Origin: Aselliscus stoliczkanus
Lineage: Eukaryota > Chordata > Mammalia > Chiroptera > Hipposideridae
Length of the DNA stretch: 64,000 bases
Direction: 5' to 3'
Assembly (NCBI GenBank): GCA_033961575.1
Contig: CM066736.1
Coordinates: 77,834,852-77,898,851, forward strand
Shown: positions 9,505-21,824 of the stretch, piece by piece
Layout of the letters: every line of letters starts with the position of its first letter
Position numbering within the stretch: position 1 is the first letter of the stretch
Notes under the pieces: generated by a model
Seen by the model: the letters and a program-made list of their open reading frames with translations, nothing else
Told to the model about the DNA's origin: nothing
Database searches by the model: none
Program-made: the position numbers and the translations under genes

Positions 9505-12500
9505 TTTTTTTAAGTCGGTGGTTTCCATTTCTCAGCTTCAAGGGTCCTTTTATACTTTTTTCTTTACAGAATACCATTGAATGTGTTTTGAGGAATTTCA
9601 TTTTCAAACTAGACAGAATTTAGTAATTCAATTCAGCTGTGTCAGGTACTATGCCAATTGCTCAATATACCAAGATAAATAAGATAGCGTTCCTATTTTA
9701 TGAAACACATCCATGGTTAACACCAATAACAATATCGAATTGGTAGCTGATCCTCCACTGCGCTGATAATTTCAGCTCCAAATAAAAGAACTTTGAGTTT
9801 TTAGTTATTGTCTAGTCTTATTTCAAGTAAACTCATTATTAGAATTTTGTCTTTCGAATGAGTAAAAGTGATTCTTCCTTATTACTTTGGAGATTGACCC
9901 CTTAGTATCTGGAAATCCCAACTTAGGTCTTCCTGTTGTAGAACATTAAGGGATAGGTGACTACACTTAAGACCCTCCCTGAATATCACAAGTTAGAAAT
10001 GCCAACATTAAAGTCCATTCTCAATTGGGCAGGCAGGTGAGAACATCAGAAAGTTAGATATTTTTTCTTGGTCCTACCATAGAATTGGGAACTGCTGGTA
10101 TCATGAATTTCTTTTGCCATTTACTCAAAAGAATTTAACATCTCCAGTGGGAGATGTAACTTTCTGGAATTGCCCAACCCATGATTCTGCCTTCTCTGTG
10201 AGCAACCCTGAGTGAGGTAGGCTCGCAGGGGCTGTGTTTAGGTTAGGTGAGTCTGCCTCTGATCATGACTGATTGGTCCAGGAGTAGATAATCTGGTATC
10301 AGCTGGGCCAGTTGGATCCTATCTCCTGGGAAATTTGTACTAGAGAGATACCAACTGTAGTCATCAGTGCTGAATCACATGAATGATAGTAGTTTGAAAA
10401 AAATTCTGTGAACCTCAGTTGCTAAGATCCCTGGAGCTGCCCTCTATCTACCCTTTTGAGGGTTTTGCTTCTCAAATGTCTCTTTGGTTTTTTAAAATGG
10501 CCACAGTAACCTGCTGATAATCAATGTTAGTTTTTCTCAAGTATCCAGATTTTTTTTTGTTTGCTTGTTTGAGGGAGTTTAATATTCTTTGATTTATTTT
10601 CAACCAAAGAGAAAAAAAACAAACCTCTTAACTAATATCCCTAGTCAACAACATTTATGAAGCACCCACTAGAGCTACTGTAATGAATACCACTTGTCTC
10701 AGACAGAAAAAAGCACCCAGAACACAGGGATTTTGATCATTTATAATAGTGTATTTATTCCAAATAGCAAATATCTGATTATATACAATACTTAGCTACA
10801 TAAAAAAAGAAAAAAAAAGAATAAATAATTTGGTAATGACTCAATCCACATTATAGAATGAAAACTATGTATAGTTAGCTATATAATTAGCATAAGCATA
10901 TTTATATAACAAAAAGCTTCATCTGATATATAAAGTAGTTTAGTATTCATTTCCATTTTCTTATCTCTCAGCAAATAGAGACTATCTTAGCCTCATGTGT
11001 TTAAGAGAATGTCTTGTCTGTCTCAAATTTTCCATGGACTGAAGTAAGTTATAAATAAATTAATACATACTTACATTCATAATAAACGCATAGCCTTTGT
11101 TACCTTTATGCCTTTTTCAGGTTCAGTTGATTCTTTCCTACCTGTTTCTCCCCAGTGCCCTATCCTTGTTCCTTGGTGTTATGTTCTGGAATAATCGTAT
11201 CCTTATAATTGAGCTTTCTTACTGTGTCAAAAAACTCTTGGTCTTTGTGCTGTGCATTTGCCCCAGGTTCATTGTAAGTGCAGAGCTTTTATCGTTGGTT
11301 TTCCTAAGAAGGCCTCTCTCTCCAAATTGCATTGCCAGTGCCTGTCACCAGTTACATATTGCTTTGAAAATGGCTTCTATTACTATTTGCTCAGTGTCTC
11401 CTTGGATGCTTTTTTTTAAACACTCCATACATCTATAATAATGGGACCATGAGATATTTCTCAAGACTTTTCCTTTTAGCCAGAACTATAATGTATAGAC
11501 TGAGGTTCAAATTGAATAGAAATTTTACCCCCAGTAATTATACCGAAACGTGGGCATAATTATGCTTTCTGAATAGCTATACAAGAAATACTTTCCCTAG
11601 TGAGGAGTGTGACAGTTTTATTGTTTATTGATCTCTCCTTGTATGGCTACATTAAGCACTAGTATGATACTCTCCCTCCCCTCTACATTTTAAACTTAAT
11701 AGGGTTGTATGCCTCATTAGTTTGTATGATCATGAATATGAACACAGTGGTTACCGGAACCTCTGCTACTTGTAAACAAATGAGAAGAGACCCACAGGTT
11801 CTGGGACTCAAATGAAGACAGGCAGATCTCTGAATCCAGAGTTAACTGGCCTAAGAAGTGGTTCTTGGCACTTAGAAATAAAACAAAAAGAAACAAACAA
11901 AACTTAGATTTGACAAGCTGAAGGAGGCTTGGGTGGCTGTTGCATTTCAGGGCCTGTCTCTGGACCACTCAATATGGCTACAGCCTATGCATGGATTTGA
12001 TCACTTTGAGCAATGTCCCCAAACACAATCTTTAGTTATGGGATAGTACTTAGTAGTGGCTGTAATGTGTGATTTGATTGACTAGACAGATATATGATAT
12101 ATAAATACTTGTGATTTGTCTAGAATAATTGCTTTGTTTTCCAGCATGTTTGCACACCCCTTAGCTGCTGGATATTAAAGAAACAAACAAACAAATAATG
12201 CTATGAGAGGAGTTTCTAGAAGCTAAGTTGAAAATAAAGTTTCTGCTCTTATGAAGCTTGTCATGGACATTGTTATATTTATGTATCTCTGTTCCTACAT
12301 ACTAGTCACCCATAAATATATATGTGAAGTATTCAAAAACCATGTATTTGCAAAATATAACATTGTACTCTGAATACATCAATTCTCATTTGCTCATTCA
12401 AAAAAACGTTTGCTAAGCACATTTTATACATTGTAACTGATACTTGGATTGCTCAAGGTATAGCAGGAAACAATACATATAAATAATCACTATACTGGGG

Positions 12501-12645
12501 TAATCCATGTAATAATAATGGTTTGTACAACAACCTAGGCATATTCAGAATGTAGATTTGCCTCAAGATGGATTTTGACAGATGAAAGATGCAATATTTG
12601 GAAATAATTAAGTATAGAAAATGTAGATTGAATAAGATTTGTGTT
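9505..12645. other. Unique AT-rich DNA
   Basis: About 3.1 kb without a recognisable gene or clear repeat, apart from poly-A/AAAC patches (10608-10625, 10802-10820, 12178-12197). The 113-codon frame at 11097-11438 is hydrophobic but has no signature and no codon-quality evidence, so it is not called. Confidence 0.4.
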
Positions 12646-12649
12646 AACA

Positions 12650-12800
12650 TATGAACTCTGCCACTTTATAGTTGTATGAACTTGCATAGTTCACTTAATC
12701 TCTCTGAGTTTATGCATGCAACAGGATAGTTTAAGATTTACGTGAGATAATTCATAACAAGTGTTAACACAGTACCTGGACACAGCAATTGCCTGATCAG
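12650..12800 (+). mobile_element. MIR SINE (sense)
   Basis: 'tctgccactttatagttgtatgaacttgcatagttcacttaatctctctgagtt' and 'acagtacctggacacagca' follow MIR order. Confidence 0.8.
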
Positions 12801-13392
12801 TGGTCAGAGTAAATAAAGAAAAAACATAGGTCAGTCCAGAAGAGAGTGGATGAGGCAGGATGAATCAGTGAGTGACAGCATAAATAAATGCAATAACTCG
12901 TTATTAATTTAGGGCAATTTATTTAGGAGAGCCCTTTCTTTAGGAAGGGATTGGGGCTAGGATAGGAAAAGGCTCTAGGAGTTATATACGACTCTGAGAC
13001 TTTGAAAGCAGTTATTGAAGCTCTTGAAAGGAAAGGTTTTGTTCTCTGTCAGGCAGGAAGGAACTGATGGTAATGTAAGGATGTCATATTAACGAGATGT
13101 ATGTATTCTGTGTAACATAAGGCCATTTTCAAGGAATGGGCGTGGGTACACCTTTTAATTCAAAACACATTTTAATATTTTCCCACTGTGTCTCTCTAGA
13201 TTATGAAAGTAATTTTTCTCTTTTATGGGAAATCAATAAAAACAGACATTCCCCAAAGAAACCAGAAGAGATGTATTTTTAAAAAGTGTTAATTGTTTCA
13301 GCATGCTTTCCCAGATCTCCTCACATTACCCGCAGCTGGGATCATTCACCATAATTGGAATCAGTTAATAAAATGTACATAAGCTGTTCTAC

Positions 13393-13473
13393 TGGGTTGT
13401 CCGAAAAGTCATGATGTATTTTTTTCTCTGTCTTTCTTTGCAAAAATGCATCGTGACTTTTCCGACAGCCCAA
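13393..13473 (-). mobile_element. 81-bp palindromic mariner-type MITE, copy 2 (inverted)
   Basis: Left end tgggttgtccg and right end cgacagcccaa, with TA to the right at 13474-13475 and a degraded left site. Its loop is the reverse complement of the loop in the other copies (T-rich left arm, 'gcaaaaatgcatcgtgac' on the right), so this copy is inserted in the opposite orientation. Confidence 0.88.
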
Positions 13474-13783
13474 TATAATAGTCCTAAGGTTTTTCTGTTT
13501 TATTTTCCTCCTTTTTTGGTAGCTTCTCCCCCCCACTTTTTTTCCTCTACTTTTCATTATGTGACCTCATTTTGTATACAACCCACATACATACCCAGAC
13601 CATGGCACTAGAAACATCCAACCTAGTCATAAAATAAATAATGTGTCTCATCTGCTTTTTGGGTGTTTCCAGAGTTCCTATGAGGATAGCACCTGCTTGG
13701 CGAACTCTACTACTGGAAAATTACATCCAGAGTAGCTTTGAGTATTGTCTTTCTAAAAATTGGGTGCAGTTTTTATTTTTTAG

Positions 13784-14013
13784 GGCAATATTTTCATGAC
13801 ACCAGCAGTCTCACTACAGAATGAAAAGTCAGGACATTATCAGATGATAACAGCTTTAGGGAAATTATGGAAAATTGCAGAGTATGGGGCCTTCACTTGG
13901 CCTGCCCTTGGATTAGAGTGCACCTGGCCATATGGGTGTGGCAAAGAATGGGTTAGAAAAGAATCCAAAGAGGAAATAATATTTCAGAAAAATCACAAAG
14001 CATTTAAAGAAAT
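13784..14013 (+). other. Candidate exon (230 bp) with open frame
   Basis: The acceptor-like 'tttttattttttag' ends at 13783 and a perfect 'gtaagta' donor starts at 14014. From 13784 the frame is open through the donor: GNIFMTPAVSLQNEKSG.., a tryptophan-containing middle, and a lysine/glutamate-rich end ..KNHKAFKE. The frame would end within a codon (phase 2). I recognise no domain or family. An open 76-codon frame framed by good splice signals in AT-rich DNA is suggestive, but conservation would be needed to believe it. Confidence 0.25.
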
Positions 14014-14019
14014 GTAAGT

Positions 14020-14630
14020 ACCGGAATGTCTCTGATTCCCATTTTCCCGTAGTCAAGGGCCTGAAATCAAGGAAATTATGAGGAAAATTAGATTGATGAA
14101 ATGGACACGTTCCTTTTTTTCTCTCTCTTCTGACCCTTACAGTGCTGTGAACTTATACCTCTTTCCTCTCTAGGTTTGAGAGAGTGCCGGGAATACTGTA
14201 CTCACATCAAGTAATACTGTTTCACTGGTCTTTGAAAATTTCCCAGGAAGGGAACCCGCAGTATTTACTGGGGAAGGGGGATAATTGGTTTAGGGAAGAC
14301 ATGAAGGGATGTTCCTAGTGAGCACACATAAAAACTACACAGAGTAGAGGACAGTACCCAGCAGGCCCTGGGCGAAGAGGTGAAGGTTGCAGGTTCTGAG
14401 GTTGCCGGCAAGATCTGAGCAACTAAATGGAGAAACAGTAGGTAACCACCTGGGAGCAAAGACGGCCCACAGGAAAAGTGAAGTCAGCAAAATTTATGTT
14501 CAGTGTCCCCAGCTTCCTCATTCTGTTCCTTTTAATATTTCCTAGAATTCCCTCTTTACCCAACTTGACTGATGTTTTAGGCCTCAGCATTCACCTACAT
14601 CTTCCTACCATTTTTTTTTCTTTTCTATGA
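14020..14630. other. Unassigned DNA
   Basis: No gene or named repeat recognised. It borders the 3' end of the L1 that starts at about 14635. Confidence 0.4.
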
Positions 14631-14634
14631 GTAT

Positions 14635-16690
14635 TCTTTATTATTTTTTCCATGGCTTTACTGAGATACAATTCACAGACCATACAATTCACTCATTTAA
14701 ACTTCACAATTCAATGACTTTTTATTATACTCACAGAATTGTATTACTATCACTACTATTGATTTTAGAACATTTTCATGGCCTTAAAAAGCCCCCCAAA
14801 ACCCCATGCCCATTAGCAGTCACTCCCCATTTCCCATCCCTCCAGTCTCTAAGTCATTAATTTACTTTCCATTGTTACGGATTTGCTTATTCTAGACATG
14901 GCCTATAAATGGAATTATCTAATATGTGGGCTTTTGTGACTGGCTTCTTTCACTTAGCATAATGTTTTCAAGGTTGATCCATGATGTAGCATGTATCCAT
15001 TCATCATTACTCTCTCTCAACCAATAATAGTCTATTGTATGGATAGGCCACATTTTGTTTACCCATTCATTAGATGATAGAAATTTTCATTTTCTCTTTT
15101 TCAGTATGAATAATGTTACTATGAATATTTGTGTGCAAGTTACTGTGTGGACATATGTTTTTAATTCTCTTTGATATATACTTAGTAGTGGAATTGCTGG
15201 ATTCTATGGGAACTACTCATATGTTTAACTTTTTGAGGAATTGCCAGATTGTTTTGTCAAGCAGTTGCACTATTTTATATTCCCGCCGGCAATGTAGGAG
15301 GGTTTCAATTTCTCCACATTGTTGTCAGCATTGGTGTTTATCTATCTTTTTATTATAGTCATCCTAGTCGGCATGAAATAGTATCTAATTGTGGTTTTTA
15401 TTGTATTTCCTTAATGATTAGTGATGGTGAACATGTTTTCATGTATTTATTGTTTATTCATTTATCTTTCCTGGAGATATGTCTATTTAGATCCTTTACC
15501 CATTTTTAATTTAGGGGCAGGGAGTCTTTTAATTTATGAATTATACAATTCTTATATGTTCTTGATACTAACCCCTTATTAGATATATGATGATCTGCAA
15601 ATATTTTGTACCATTCTGTGGACTGTTTTTTCTTTTTGATAGTGTCATTTGAAGCACAAATATTTTAAATTTTGATTAAGACCAATTCATTTTTTTTCTC
15701 TTGTGCTTTTGGTATCATACCTAAAAATGTAAGCGTTTTCTTATGGGTTTCAAATTCTATTGATGTGTGTGACTATTCTATGCTACTAGCACACTATCTT
15801 GATTACTGTGGCTTTGTAGTGAACTCAAGAAATATGCATACTCAACTCTGTTCTTTCTCAAGGATGTTTTGGCTATTCTGGGTCCTTTGCATATTTAAAT
15901 GAATTTTAGGATTAGGTTGTCAGGTTCCACAAAAAAAAAAAAATAAATAAAATAAAATAAAAAAGCCAGGTGGGTTTTTGAAAGAGATTGCTTTAAATCT
16001 GTAGATGAATTTGGGGAATATTGCCATCTTAACAATACTAAACTTTCTGATCCTTTCCATTTATTTAGGTCTTCTTTAATTTCTTTCAACAATATTTTAT
16101 TGTTTTGAGAATACAAGTTTTGCATTTCTTTTGTTAAATTTATTCCCAAGCATTTTATTTTTTTAATGCTATTATAAATTGGATTGTTTTCATAATTTCA
16201 TTTTTGAATTGGTCATTGACAGTCTATGGAACTATAGCCAGTTTTTGTTTACTGACTTTGTATCCTGCAACTTTGCTGAACCTATTAGTTCTAAGAGGTT
16301 TTGAGTGAATTCCTTAAGGTTTTCTGCATATCAGATCATTCCATTGCAAAAAGAGAGTTTTAGTTTTTCCTTTCCAAATCTGGATGCCTTTTATTTTGTT
16401 TTCTTGCCCAAATGCTTTGGCTAGAATATTCAATACAATATTGAACAGAATTGGCAAGAGCAGACATTCTGGTCTTGTTCTTGATTTTAGGGGAAAGTAT
16501 TCACTGTTTCATCATTAAATATGATAGCTGTGAGGTTTTTTTGTTTGTTTGTTTTATAGATCCCTTTTATCAATTAGAGGGAATTTCCTATTCCTATAGT
16601 TTATTGAGTGTTTTTTATCATGAATGGGGGATTTTTGTCTGTTTGTTTCTGTGTTTATTTGTTTTGATATTTGTTTTTAACACCTAAACT
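14635..16690 (-). mobile_element. Old LINE-1 (3' UTR plus ORF2 C-terminal part), antisense
   Basis: Read on the plus strand it shows the familiar antisense L1M order: 'tttactgagatacaattcacag', 'acttagcataatgttttcaaggtt', 'gtggaattgctgga', 'ggcaatgtaggagggtttcaatttctccaca', 'ttggctattctgggtcc', 'tttaggtcttctttaatttctttcaacaat', 'tatcctgcaactttgctgaac', 'ggatgccttttattttgt'. About 300 bp of the usual sequence is missing near 15720-15750, and an A-rich stretch interrupts at 15931-15965. Many stops and indels are present, so it is long dead. Confidence 0.93.
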
Positions 16691-18612
16691 TTTCATCTGC
16701 TAACAGAATGCTAGGTCTTCTACTGAGAACACTAAGCAGAACTTTTCTAAGGTTCCTGAAAGCATGATCTGCCTACTCATAATCCACACCTGACTTTGCC
16801 AAAGGATAGCTCTTCCCTTGTTTAACAGATAAGAACACCGAATCTCAGAGAAGTGATTTTTTTTTTTTTCATCAGACAATCAGCATCTAGGGGAGCCAGA
16901 CGAGTCTTTTGGGTATCCAATCTGGTCCTGTTTCTAATATTGTTTATTGTCTCTTCTGAGCAAATTGATGCTCTTGAGTTTGTAATGGAAAAGAATGATT
17001 TCAGAAGAGGTGGGTTTTTAAGTAGCTGTACTTTGTGTCATAGAAGTTGCACCTGGATTCTATGAATTGCAATAGTTGCTTGATTGGACAGCCATCTTGA
17101 CAGCCACAGCAGCACATTTGAAGGTCTTCTTTCAAAAAGTACTGTCAGGATTTCTAATGCTATCTGATTTCTTTGGAAAAGAACGCCATGTGTATACCCA
17201 GTATGTAAAGAGAGTTACAAACTTAACTATTTAGAAATTTAGTTATGTTCTTCCACTCAGAGTTAAAGGAATTTTAATACTGGGTTTTGTTGAAGAGGAC
17301 TGCAAGGTTCTATCTTCCCTCTTTTCGGTTTCATCATTTGCTGTAGAAATTAAATATGAAATGTTCTCTCAGGGATTGTTCCATGACAGAGCTATAAACT
17401 ACAGCATTATTTTTCACAGGTTTGAAGAAGGATACTAATTTAGAATGGGTTGATTCAATAATTTATAAATTATTGAGAATACAAAATGCTATACTCTGAT
17501 GAACTGATGGATTTTCCAATGCAAGGGCTTTATCTCTGTGTCCAGAAAAATCCCTGGAATAATTGTGTATTTGTTCTCTCTGACATTGATTTAAAGGAAC
17601 TTCAGCTACAATTACTGAAAATCATTTCACTTATATATTCAGCAACCTTGATTATGTAGAATAAAGTGAAAATCAGTTAGAAATAAAAAGAAAACTGGTG
17701 TTGAAGCGGACTAAATGTTTCATGGTCACCACTCATTTACAGCGTACCTATCTGTGTTATGGTCTCATTGTATTCGAGGTTCTTAATATATCTCAGGCAC
17801 ATGTATTTAAACATGAGAGACCCATGATACCATATTTCTGATCCTATTTAGATACATTTCTAATAATTATGGCTACTAATTACCTAACCTCTTGGAAGAT
17901 CCAAATAGATAGAAATTCAATAGAAGGCATTACTAAAGCCTGGTATATTAGCAGCCGTAAGAAGTGGCAGCAGACAGTGAAGAAAGAAAAACAAAACAAA
18001 ACATTAAGAGCAAGCACAAGCCCTTAAACTCTATGAGGTAATTCAGTGGTAGGGAACTGGTACATCACAATTTAATATCTTAACCGACATTCATAAATGT
18101 TGGCCATGAGTCAACCTAAAAAACTAAAATTATGTACCGAGATTTTTTTTTTGGACAAGAATCACCTTTATGATTTCTCGCTGTGACTACTAAAATTATT
18201 TCAAATGTAAAAAAAGTTCAAAATGCAAAAAATATATTTGAAAGATAAACTTTAATTCTGTAGTAGATTTGTGTTTATGAACACCTCTTTCTTTGATGGT
18301 TCTGATACACAAGCAGAGAGCTGGCATGTTTCAACTTGTACAAACTTTCAGGGTGGTGGGCTTCTCTCCTGTTCAACTTGGGTAACTGAGGTAGCAATTT
18401 GAGTTTATGGTGGAGACAAAGGTGGTGTTGAGGGCAAGAGAGAAGCTGACAGCAAAACAGGAAGCCCTGATGATATGTTGAAGGAGATTTGCCTTGGGTG
18501 TTGTACTGTCACTGATTTTTAACAGTTATGGGGCATTGGCATGTATTGGTATTATATGGGCATTTCAGTGTAGGCTTAATGTTCTTCCTACTTCACTTTT
18601 CACTCATCATTT
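16691..18612. other. Unique AT-rich DNA
   Basis: No gene or clear repeat recognised over about 1.9 kb. Confidence 0.4.
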
Positions 18613-18629
18613 AAAGACAGAGTGTTGCA

Positions 18630-18744
18630 GGGCAGGCTGAGTGGCGCAGTGGGTTAAGAGCTGACTTGGGACGCCAGCAGCCCCTGTTCGGGTCCCACAT
18701 ATGAGGGCCAGTGACACTGCCCTCAAAAAAATAAATAAATAAAT
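18630..18744 (+). mobile_element. Bat tRNA-derived SINE, family A, short form
   Basis: Head 'ggcaggctgagtggcgcagtgggttaag', B-box-like 'gttcgggtccc', then 'catatgagggccagtgacactgccctc' running straight into an A-rich (AAAT)n tail. It lacks the long-form 3' region. A perfect 17-bp duplication, aaagacagagtgttgca, lies at 18613-18629 and 18745-18761, indicating a fairly recent L1-mediated insertion into the start of an MIR. Confidence 0.95.
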
Positions 18745-18764
18745 AAAGACAGAGTGTTGCATAG

Positions 18765-18990
18765 TAGTAGGGGCACGAGTTCTGGAGTCAGAAGTTTTTG
18801 ACATCTCCTTTCTCTCACTAGCCATATGAACTTGAGTAAGCATTTCTACATCTCTTTGTCTCACTTTTCTTGTTTGTGAAATAATAATAGATGCCTACCT
18901 TATAAATTATTTTTAGAACTCAAGACAGTATATTCCATATGCCTCAATTAGTGCCTGGCACCTAGTAAGTACACAAAACATGTTAATTTT
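18765..18990 (+). mobile_element. MIR SINE (sense)
   Basis: 'gttctggagtcagaag', 'agccatatgaacttgagtaagcatttc', 'gtgaaataataatagatgcctacctta' and 'tagtgcctggcacctagtaagtac' match MIR in order. The short SINE at 18630 is inserted at its 5' edge. Confidence 0.88.
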
Positions 18991-19930
18991 GTTATAATTA
19001 TGACATTATCATTATATTATCAACACTATAGAACTCAGAAGATGGTTATAGTTTCAGACCTGTATTTGCTTCACAAAGGTACTTTAGCAATGAACTCTCT
19101 TACATCTTGGCCTGCTTTCAACTTACCTCAGAAAGTGTAAGATGTAATCGAAAGGTATGGAGCTTGAATGTTTAAATGAGTTACTATTGTTTTAATAAGC
19201 ATAAAGGTTTTGGGTTTTTTTCTGACAGTGATTTCTAATACAATTTCTATATCTTTGAAAGTCATTTTTGAATTCAGAGCCATTGCTCTATTTGCTTTGG
19301 CTACTTGAATTCTTGGAAAGTTTTTCAGGAAAATGGTTTCCAGCACCAAGTGGTTAAACAGCCTCTGGAAACACATATGATTGGTTTGGTTTTGGAGGAC
19401 CAAGTCCAGTGCAATTATGCTGGGGAGATTTGTTTTTTAGAAACAGAGTTAAATGCATGTCATGAACTCTCCTGAGTATCTCTCCCTCAATATGATATTT
19501 GATGTTCTTAGATCACTGTGGAACAAACACAGAAACAATCAAGTGCTCTTGATTTGGGTGTTGGAGGCTGTTCATGGAACAGCTAAGATATTAGTCATGA
19601 ATAACAGCTCTTCCAAGTGAATAACCTTTCCTTGAAAACCTCACACTGCACATGTCTCTTAAAAGACCATTTCCTATAACAATATTCAGTGGGTAGGTAT
19701 ATTATACAACTTTAGTATTTAAATGGAAGGCCATGCAGCATATGAATAGGTAATGGTGAAGTGGTAATGATTACAAGACTTTTAAAATATTTTTTGTGAG
19801 CTTTTTTACATTAGAAATTTTTTTATGGTAACTTAGAAATCCAAGGAAAAACAACAAGGAAATGTTATGTAAATGCCTGAATTATACAAAAAATATATGA
19901 ACTATTCTTGCACCTGCTTACTATTCTGAT
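18991..19930. other. Unique DNA
   Basis: No gene recognised. The 91-codon minus-strand frame at 19128-19403 has no recognisable domain. Confidence 0.4.
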
Positions 19931-19938
19931 TTTCTTTC

Positions 19939-20345
19939 TTGATCTTTTCTGATTGTGTTTTGCCCCTGCTCAGACTTGCCTCATTAGATTTAGGCTCAGG
20001 CAGCCTAAACAGGGGAAGCTATTCCACTAAGCCATGTCTTGAGCAAAAGCCAGCTTCTTATGACCAATACAGAGCAGGAATCAATGCCAGACCTCTCGAA
20101 GCAGCCCCCCACTTCCCCAAGCCCCTACAGAACTGTACAATATGTTTGGACAAACTTTGCCTGGAGAAAACTTTTAACAGCACCTGATACAGAAATGGAG
20201 CATTAATTGCTGCTCGATGAGGTCCTGTTGGCAGCAGGCGGCATAGTCCCATGACTGCCTCATAAAAAACAGCCCCTCCTAGCCTGGATGAATGGACTGG
20301 CCTCTGCAACAAAAGTTACAGCTACTGCAGCTAATCAAACCCCCA
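19939..20345. other. Higher-GC island with open frames on both strands, unidentified
   Basis: This stretch is richer in G and C than its surroundings and carries overlapping frames of about 82 (plus) and 84 (minus) codons without stops. No repeat family, splice signals or protein domain were recognised. It could be an old LTR or retrogene fragment or a conserved non-coding element. Confidence 0.3.
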
Positions 20346-21820
20346 AACTTGAGCATGATTGGAGTGGGTGGAGAAGGAGTAGTTTTTATAACAACCTCTC
20401 TTCCATTATATGATGAGGGAAAATGTATGCAAACATTAGAATCCTTTAGTTACTGACCCATATATTGTCAACCAACTCAGAACAAACACCTATTAAAACA
20501 AATCAAAGCCATTCAAGTATGGATTGTTTAAATCTCCGATGCAGTAGAAAAATGCTAATTGATCTTGATGGTTATTTTAGTTTGCATTTTGGGAAAGTAA
20601 AAATTGTTGCCTAATTTAATATCCACAACTTAAACACATTCTGTAATGGTCATCTCCCTAAAGATGCTAATATTTTGTTGAAAGAATCAGTTTGTTTCTG
20701 AACTGGATTTGGTCATACACCACTGTTCTTTATGTTGTGTCAGCGTTTTTATTAAAAAGTTGTACTCTATTTATAGCTTGGAAGCAAAAATGCATTCTGA
20801 GCTAAAACTTAATGTCCAAAGTCTTTGTCCAAACACAGTTTTCTAAAGCATACACAGAATGGAGGTTTTCTGACTCTGAAAATTTGAGGTCTCTAGGAAG
20901 ACCTATGAGATATCGACAAAAGAACTTCATCTATTTCAGTTCCCTGAGCATCATGGGAAGAAAACTGGGATGTGGAAGGGAGTACAATCTCCCCTGACAC
21001 TGTGCTGGAGAACCAGGGTACTCAGGTTTCATTCTTGGTAGCACAACTTGAAGTAGTGTTTCACTCCTTCAAGGCCATGGCCTTTGTCATCACCTAGAAC
21101 TGGGTTAGAGTTCTACCTCTACTGCTCACTTCATTTGGGAAATTTCTTCACTTCTTAGAGCCATGCACGTGGATGGAATGGGGTGACATTCATAAAACTC
21201 TAGGACATCATCTCCTTTGCTTATGATTTATGGTGTCATTTGAAGCTACTGACTTGCTTTTCTTCCATTATTTAGAGAACTTTTCTGAGAGCTGACTTTT
21301 TTTTTACAAGTGGCTTTCCTTAAATGTACATTGCTCAGACTTAAAATACTAGGGCAAACAAATGACAGGGTCATCCCTAAAGATGGCAAAATATGGTGCA
21401 GAGTGTAAGGACATCTCATGTGATTATGGAGTGGATAGGAAACCACCCCTTCCTCCCTACCAATGCCCAGTCTGGGCACTTCCTTTGGTTTCTGTAGCCT
21501 TGTACGATGTAGACAGAATCAATGCAAACTCTCCACCAAGTCACCATGCATGGTCATCTGGTAGGCCTTTGGCTGCGGAGAGCCCTTGGCAGAAGAAATG
21601 TGTCCAATTTTAGACAAAGGCAAATGTTCTCTTTACAACTGTCTGTTTAAAGAAAACATAATGGAGAAGGGAACAAATTTCTTGTTGTCAGAAGAACCGT
21701 TCTCTTGCCTATAGCTAGTTTATCATCTCAACCTGTGTTATTGAAACAAGTCTGAGTCTTCTGTAGCATACCACCATTCTCTCTGCTCATCCCAATCCAT
21801 GTATCCATCTATTTTTCCTC
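20346..21820. other. Unassigned DNA
   Basis: No gene or named repeat recognised. Short frames at 20812, 21246 and 21362 are domain-less and overlap on opposite strands. Confidence 0.4.
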
Positions 21821-21824
21821 CCTT

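Noticed and set aside
9341..9607. Short proteins with similar segments at about 9.4, 13.4 and 54.0 kb (for example ..CRKSHD.., ..HDFSD..)
   Set aside because: The shared peptides come from translating the same palindromic MITE, not from a gene family.
11097..11438. 113-codon hydrophobic frame with an internal gtaagt
   Set aside because: T-rich DNA yields Leu/Phe-rich frames by chance. No acceptor/donor pair frames it and no domain is seen.
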